Positions 5,408 to 9,077 of a stretch of 9,077 nucleotides of DNA are shown piece after piece. This stretch comes from an uncultured Akkermansia sp. (GTDB lineage: Bacteria; Verrucomicrobiota; Verrucomicrobiia; Verrucomicrobiales; Akkermansiaceae). Both the position numbers and the translations under genes were made by a program. Every line of letters starts with the position of its first letter. Within the stretch, counting starts at the first letter, position 1. The notes beneath the pieces were generated by a model. The model had not been told where the DNA came from and did no database searches. It saw nothing but the letters and a program-made list of their open reading frames with translations. The DNA is taken from the NCBI GenBank assembly GCA_904501955.1, contig CAJGCY010000106.1, positions 1-9,077 of the forward strand, given 5' to 3'.

Positions 5408-7840
5408 TTAGAAGAATGATATGGGAGCTGCGGTGCCTGTTTCTCCCAAGGTGAAAGAGATGCCGAATCCGGTTTCCTTCTTGCCGCCGTTGTCACGCAG
5501 GAAAAGCGTAGCGCCCACGTACCACGCACCGGACTTGCGGAATACGGAGTACTGCTGTATAGGCATGCGGCCTTCGTCAATATCCCAATACCATCTGCAC
5601 GCTGCGCTGTACTTGTCATTAAAGCGTATATTGGTGGAGAGGTGCACCTGCTCAGCGTCTTGGTAAATGGGGTGCTCACTGAGGCAACGGTAGCCGAGGC
5701 TGCCCTCCAACTGTGCGAAGGGTTGGTAGGTAAGTTTGACGTTGTATTGGGAGAAATCCTCGCCGTCCTCGATGGTCGGGGTTTGTGTTTCCATCGTAAG
5801 GCCGAGCCTGCGAGTCGGACGGAAGGTGAGGATGGAGTACAGATTGGAGAATCTGCTTTCCGTGTTCGGGTTCTCCTCGTTATAGTCAACGAACAAGTTC
5901 CAGTTGAGCAGCGTGCGACTCTCGCCGTCCACCGTGGTTGTCAGCGTGTTTTGCATGCCGATTCGCCATATCGTCCAAGTGCCCCAGCTGTCAATGCCGG
6001 TGAACCCCATCAGGTCAAGCTCCATGGGGGTACTGGTCATGGCTCCGTACATGGAGGACCATGAATCGATTTGCGGAACACGCGCATTCGCGGAGGAGAT
6101 GCTGCAGTGTGCCAAGGTGGTGTAGGGGCGAATAACATGCGTCAATCCCTTATAACCGAGTGCCGGTATGGAGAAATTCGGGATATGACGGTGCAGCTTG
6201 AAGCTGAAATCAACAGCTGCATAGCCTAAGAAACGGTTATCTGCCCCTACGCCGTCCACACCATAGTAGCCACTATAGCCAACGCCTGCTTTCGGTGCGA
6301 TGTTCAGGAATCCGAAGGCTTTGAAATTCGTCGTAAACTCATGCGTGGAGTTGGCTCGCATGAAGGATGAGGTGTTGACCAATCGCTCATAGTATTCGCG
6401 AACGGCCGGGTCACGCGCTTCATCAAGTGCTGCGCGGTACATGAACATCTCATTCGCCGGGATGTGCTGGCGCATGACGCCGACGCTGTTGCGGGTCTCA
6501 TACGCAATAGCTGAACGGCCGATGACTGTACGGGCGCGGTAGTATGAGAGCTCCGTGCGCTCATCCGCCGTGTAAAAATCATTCGGAGCAAAGCGCGTAA
6601 GCAGCATCAGTTCACTGCGGTCGGTTACGCGGGTCAGGCGTATGTTGTTGTCAGGCTTATCGTTGGTGCGGGCTTCTCGCTCATAAAAGTCACGCAACAT
6701 GTAGCGGTCGCTGACGGCATCTATATTCGTGCCGAGCGCCCATCTGCCTTGGCTGTCAAAATCCGGCCGCTGCAACTCCCACAGCATGCGGGCGGATATG
6801 CGGTAGCGCTCATGTGAGGTCGGTACTCGCGGCGTGTCCGTGGGGTTAATCATCGGGTTGGCATCCTCCGCAAAATAAAGTTGCACGCCGGTCATGTCGC
6901 GGTGTCGGCGCGTCATTTCCAAGTCCTCAAAATCAACACCTGCGGCCATGCCACGGCGGGTTCTGTAGTCCACGTGCGTGGTTAACAGGTAGTCTGCCGT
7001 CGGTATGTTGTCTTCCACTCGCTTGTTGCCGAAGAGTATGCCGTAGCTGTTCAGGAGGTATGTACCCCATATTGACTTGGTGCCGGGGAAGGGCAAGTAC
7101 CCCTCACGCGGATTCAGGGAATGCGAGAATGAGAACCACCCCAAAATGGGCACCGGTATGTCGTGCCCGCCCACAGCTACACTCAGGCGCGTCACCCTGC
7201 CGAAGTCTCCCGGGTATACCGTCAGCTCTCCGGCTCCTATCCAAGTGTCGGGGTGCTTCGTGTCATCCGTTGATACGTAGGCATCATGAATGCGCATGAA
7301 TGACTTGCCCTTCTCGTCTTTGAGGTATTCCACCTTCGAGCCACGCACCAGCACACCGCCGACTTTTGCGCGTGTGTTGTGGATGGTGACTTCCATCTTC
7401 TCCCAGTTATAGGAGCCGGAGTGTGCTCGCGTGAGGGTTTCCCCCAAGTACGCCGTCAGCGGTCCATCCAAATATGCCGTCTTTTTTTCTAAGTCTACAC
7501 GTATGGTGCCGGCTTGTATATCCACCCCGGAGTCCGTGCGCAGGTGCACAGGCTTGCCATTGCTGCGGTATATGACTGTTTTGGACTCTTGGTCGTATGA
7601 GATATCACCGCCTTCGTTGTTGATGACCAGTGACTCCGGTATTTGAGGAGCCAGAGGCTCGCCCGTGCCGGTTCCCGTTGAATCCGCAAAGTTTACCTCC
7701 GTGTCGATTTTTGGCGTGGCGGCTTGCTCAGGGGGCAAAGGTAATAACTCCTCAGCGCTGCTGTACGCTGCGCCTGCTGCAACCAGTATGGTTGCCAACT
7801 TGATGCCTTTTCCTCTTCTGTTGAGCATGCCGTTTCCCAT
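5408..7840 (-). CDS. lptD: LPS-assembly outer-membrane protein LptD
   Basis: LptD is the outer-membrane barrel that, with LptE, receives LPS from the periplasmic bridge and inserts it into the outer leaflet. From ATG 7840 it has 810 residues (E. coli: 784). A basic n-region and hydrophobic core form a signal peptide, with a likely cut at SSA-EE (about 29). After a Pro/Thr-rich linker comes an OstA/LptA-like beta-jellyroll (about 77-205), then the typical hinge with IPVPILGWFSFS (226-237) and GYLPFPG (247-253), where the barrel begins. The barrel runs to a C-terminal aromatic end, APISFF, a BAM recognition-type ending. No cysteine occurs before the barrel, so the E. coli disulfide arrangement is impossible. 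Other in-frame starts are ATG 7852, ATG 7828 (also a good signal peptide) and TTG 7879. The TTG is better read as part of a -35 box. No Shine-Dalgarno is evident. It converges on galM. Confidence 0.88.
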   Translation of the reverse strand: MGNGMLNRRGKGIKLATILVAAGAAYSSAEELLPLPPEQAATPKIDTEVNFADSTGTGTGEPLAPQIPESLVINNEGGDISYDQESKTVIYRSNGKPVHLRTDSGVDIQAGTIRVDLEKKTAYLDGPLTAYLGETLTRAHSGSYNWEKMEVTIHNTRAKVGGVLVRGSKVEYLKDEKGKSFMRIHDAYVSTDDTKHPDTWIGAGELTVYPGDFGRVTRLSVAVGGHDIPVPILGWFSFSHSLNPREGYLPFPGTKSIWGTYLLNSYGILFGNKRVEDNIPTADYLLTTHVDYRTRRGMAAGVDFEDLEMTRRHRDMTGVQLYFAEDANPMINPTDTPRVPTSHERYRISARMLWELQRPDFDSQGRWALGTNIDAVSDRYMLRDFYEREARTNDKPDNNIRLTRVTDRSELMLLTRFAPNDFYTADERTELSYYRARTVIGRSAIAYETRNSVGVMRQHIPANEMFMYRAALDEARDPAVREYYERLVNTSSFMRANSTHEFTTNFKAFGFLNIAPKAGVGYSGYYGVDGVGADNRFLGYAAVDFSFKLHRHIPNFSIPALGYKGLTHVIRPYTTLAHCSISSANARVPQIDSWSSMYGAMTSTPMELDLMGFTGIDSWGTWTIWRIGMQNTLTTTVDGESRTLLNWNLFVDYNEENPNTESRFSNLYSILTFRPTRRLGLTMETQTPTIEDGEDFSQYNVKLTYQPFAQLEGSLGYRCLSEHPIYQDAEQVHLSTNIRFNDKYSAACRWYWDIDEGRMPIQQYSVFRKSGAWYVGATLFLRDNGGKKETGFGISFTLGETGTAAPISFF

Positions 7841-7850
7841 TACGAACAAC

Positions 7851-7879
7851 ATTTTGCCCGAATTGTTTACTTTTGTCAA
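7851..7879 (-). promoter_or_regulatory. Probable lptD promoter
   Basis: On the minus strand a perfect TTGACA (7879-7874), a 17-bp spacer and CAAAAT (7856-7851, four of six consensus bases) are visible. Initiation would fall near 7844, a few bases before ATG 7840. This argues against the longer reading that starts at TTG 7879, since that TTG is the -35 box itself. An A/T-rich stretch upstream (7900-7925) could act as an UP element or a second promoter. Confidence 0.5.
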
Positions 7880-7884
7880 GCATC

Positions 7885-7912
7885 TTTACGCGTTTATTGC
7901 TCTCTATATAAA
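7885..7912 (+). promoter_or_regulatory. Candidate distal promoter of pckG
   Basis: TTTACG (7885-7890), a 16-bp spacer and TATAAA (7907-7912) match the consensus at four and five of six bases. They would give a leader of about 140 nt before pckG. The surrounding A/T-rich tract (7900-7930) supports promoter function. It competes with a closer candidate at 8021-8049. Confidence 0.35.
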
Positions 7913-7974
7913 AAATATTATTCCTACTAAAATGCTTGATTTTAAGGGCGGATTCGTGGCCCGCACAGGTGCTT

Positions 7975-7994
7975 TTCAGCAAAATTCAGCAAAA
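7975..7994 (+). repeat. Perfect tandem 10-bp repeat upstream of pckG
   Basis: TTCAGCAAAA occurs twice in direct contact (7975-7984 and 7985-7994), about one helical turn apart, between the two candidate pckG promoters. Such phasing suits a regulator binding the same face of the helix twice. It may equally be chance or slippage in an A-rich tract. Confidence 0.5.
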
Positions 7995-8020
7995 AAGGCA
8001 AAAAATGATGAAATTTCGTG

Positions 8021-8049
8021 TTGCAAGTTGGCTCGTATCGTGGTATTTT
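8021..8049 (+). promoter_or_regulatory. Candidate proximal promoter of pckG
   Basis: TTGCAA (8021-8026), a 17-bp spacer and TATTTT (8044-8049) each match the consensus at four of six bases. The -10 ends 9 nt before ATG 8059, giving a leaderless or nearly leaderless message. That is consistent with the absence of a Shine-Dalgarno before pckG and with the pattern at other genes in this window. Confidence 0.35.
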
Positions 8050-8058
8050 AATGGCACC

Positions 8059-9077
8059 ATGATTACAGGTACTACACACAAGAAGGCTGCTGAGTGGGTT
8101 GAGCAAATCCGCCAGCTCTGCAAACCCGATTCCGTCTACTGGTGCGACGGTTCCGAGGAAGAGAACACCCAGCTGTGCGACATGCTGGTAGAGAAGGGCA
8201 CTTACATCCGCCTGAACCCTGAGAAGCGCCCCGGCTGCTTCTTGGCTCGTTCTACTCCTTCTGACGTGGCCCGCGTAGAGGAACGTACATTCATCTGCTC
8301 CGAGAAGGAGGAGGACGCCGGTCCTACCAACAACTGGAAGTCCCCGGCTGAGATGCGTGCCATCCTCAACCCCTTCCTCGATGGTTCCATGAAGGGCCGT
8401 ACCATGTACGTGATTCCTTTCTGCATGGGCCCGCTTGATTCTCCCCTTGCCAAGATCGGTATCGAAATCACCGACTCCGCTTACGTTGTGACCAACATGC
8501 GCATCATGACCATCATGGGCGAGAAGGTTCTCAAGCGTTTGGAGGACGAGGTGAACGGCGGTGGCAACCCCAAGCGTGACGGCTACGGCGACTTCGTTCC
8601 CTGCCTTCACACTGTAGGTGCTCCCCTTGAGCCCGGTCAGGAGGACGTAACTTGGCCCTGCAACAACGAGGAGAAGTACATCTGCCACTTCCCCGAGACC
8701 GGCGAGATCATCTCCTACGGTTCCGGTTACGGTGGTAACGCTCTTCTCGGCAAGAAGTGCCTTGCTCTCCGCATCGCTACCGGTATTGCTCAGAAGAACG
8801 GCTGGATGGCTGAGCACATGCTCATCCTCGGCATCACCGATCCCCAGGGCCGTAAGTCCTACGTGACGGGCGCATTCCCCTCCGCCTGCGGTAAGACCAA
8901 CCTGGCCATGGTTGTTCCTCCCCCCGCACTCGCTGCCAAGGGCTGGAAGACCAGCATCATCGGTGACGACATCGCATGGATTTGGCCCCACGAGGACGGT
9001 ACCTTCCACGCCATCAACCCCGAGAACGGTTACTTCGGTGTGGCTCCCGGTACTTCCTACAAGTCCAACCCCATCGC
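8059..9077 (+). CDS. pckG: Phosphoenolpyruvate carboxykinase (GTP), 3'-truncated by window end
   Basis: This enzyme converts oxaloacetate and GTP to phosphoenolpyruvate, CO2 and GDP in the cytoplasm, linking the TCA cycle to gluconeogenesis, or running in reverse to fix CO2 in some anaerobes. The first 340 of roughly 600 residues are present and still open at the edge. GTP-type signatures are ARSTPSDVARVE (63-74, with the substrate-binding Arg72), YGGNALLGKKC (224-234), AEHM (251-254, metal-ligand His253), the P-loop AFPSACGKTN (272-281, with the GTP-class active-site Cys277), IGDDIAW (301-307) and FGVAPGTS. ATG 8059 is chosen because ATG 8051 reaches a stop after three codons and 8059 gives the normal N-terminus. 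There is no Shine-Dalgarno. Codon use is strongly biased (Lys almost always AAG, Arg only CGC/CGT), suggesting high expression. Confidence 0.95.
   Translation, partial: MITGTTHKKAAEWVEQIRQLCKPDSVYWCDGSEEENTQLCDMLVEKGTYIRLNPEKRPGCFLARSTPSDVARVEERTFICSEKEEDAGPTNNWKSPAEMRAILNPFLDGSMKGRTMYVIPFCMGPLDSPLAKIGIEITDSAYVVTNMRIMTIMGEKVLKRLEDEVNGGGNPKRDGYGDFVPCLHTVGAPLEPGQEDVTWPCNNEEKYICHFPETGEIISYGSGYGGNALLGKKCLALRIATGIAQKNGWMAEHMLILGITDPQGRKSYVTGAFPSACGKTNLAMVVPPPALAAKGWKTSIIGDDIAWIWPHEDGTFHAINPENGYFGVAPGTSYKSNPI

Noticed and set aside
5236..5889. 217-codon minus-strand frame within the 3' end of lptD
   Set aside because: It overlaps the lptD barrel in another frame on the same strand and also runs into galM. 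Its composition is Ser/Thr/Arg-rich, with no structure expected of a protein.
7942..9009. 355-codon minus-strand frame opposite pckG
   Set aside because: pckG has full family motifs on the plus strand. The antisense frame arises from strong codon bias in pckG, is rich in Gly, Val, His and Leu, and has no recognisable domain.

Overview
The window looks like ordinary chromosome from a Gram-negative bacterium of moderately high G+C content. A Kdo transferase (waaA), an LptD-type outer-membrane LPS translocon and two outer-membrane-type lipoproteins show that it makes an LPS-bearing outer membrane. A GTP-type PEP carboxykinase, near-absent Shine-Dalgarno sequences and the style of the small lipoproteins suggest Verrucomicrobiota or a relative in the PVC group. 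That placement is inference, since no rRNA or other firm marker gene is present.

Layout. Bases 1-614 carry no credible gene. They hold a dense set of GC-rich palindromes flanked by imperfect inverted repeats (about 20-58 and 431-471), followed by a strong hairpin (551-584) just past the end of waaA. A minus-strand group follows, in transcription order: a secreted protein of unknown function (3303-2536), rsmD (2449-1886) and waaA (1889-615). rsmD and waaA overlap by ATGA. Back to back with the secreted gene, a plus-strand group begins: a BamE-like lipoprotein (3375-3824), a glycine-zipper lipoprotein (3869-4354) and galactose mutarotase galM (4388-5314). galM meets lptD (7840-5408, minus strand) tail to tail across an 18-bp perfect bidirectional terminator. 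lptD diverges from pckG (8059 onward, plus strand), which is cut by the window end.

How the genes relate. waaA adds Kdo to lipid A at the inner membrane and lptD delivers finished LPS to the outer leaflet. The BamE-like lipoprotein resembles a factor that helps insert barrels such as LptD, and the glycine-zipper lipoprotein is also an envelope protein. rsmD modifies 16S rRNA; galM and pckG belong to central sugar metabolism and gluconeogenesis.

The less ordinary signals are: (a) the non-coding palindrome region at the left edge; (b) divergent promoters at 3303-3375 that appear to share one -35 palindrome; (c) a recurring arrangement in which a -10-like box lies only 7-12 nt before the ATG with no Shine-Dalgarno, suggesting leaderless or nearly leaderless mRNAs; and (d) an LptD without the N-terminal cysteines used for the E. 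coli disulfides. I found no CRISPR array, tRNA, rRNA, transposase, phage gene or clear novel multi-gene system.
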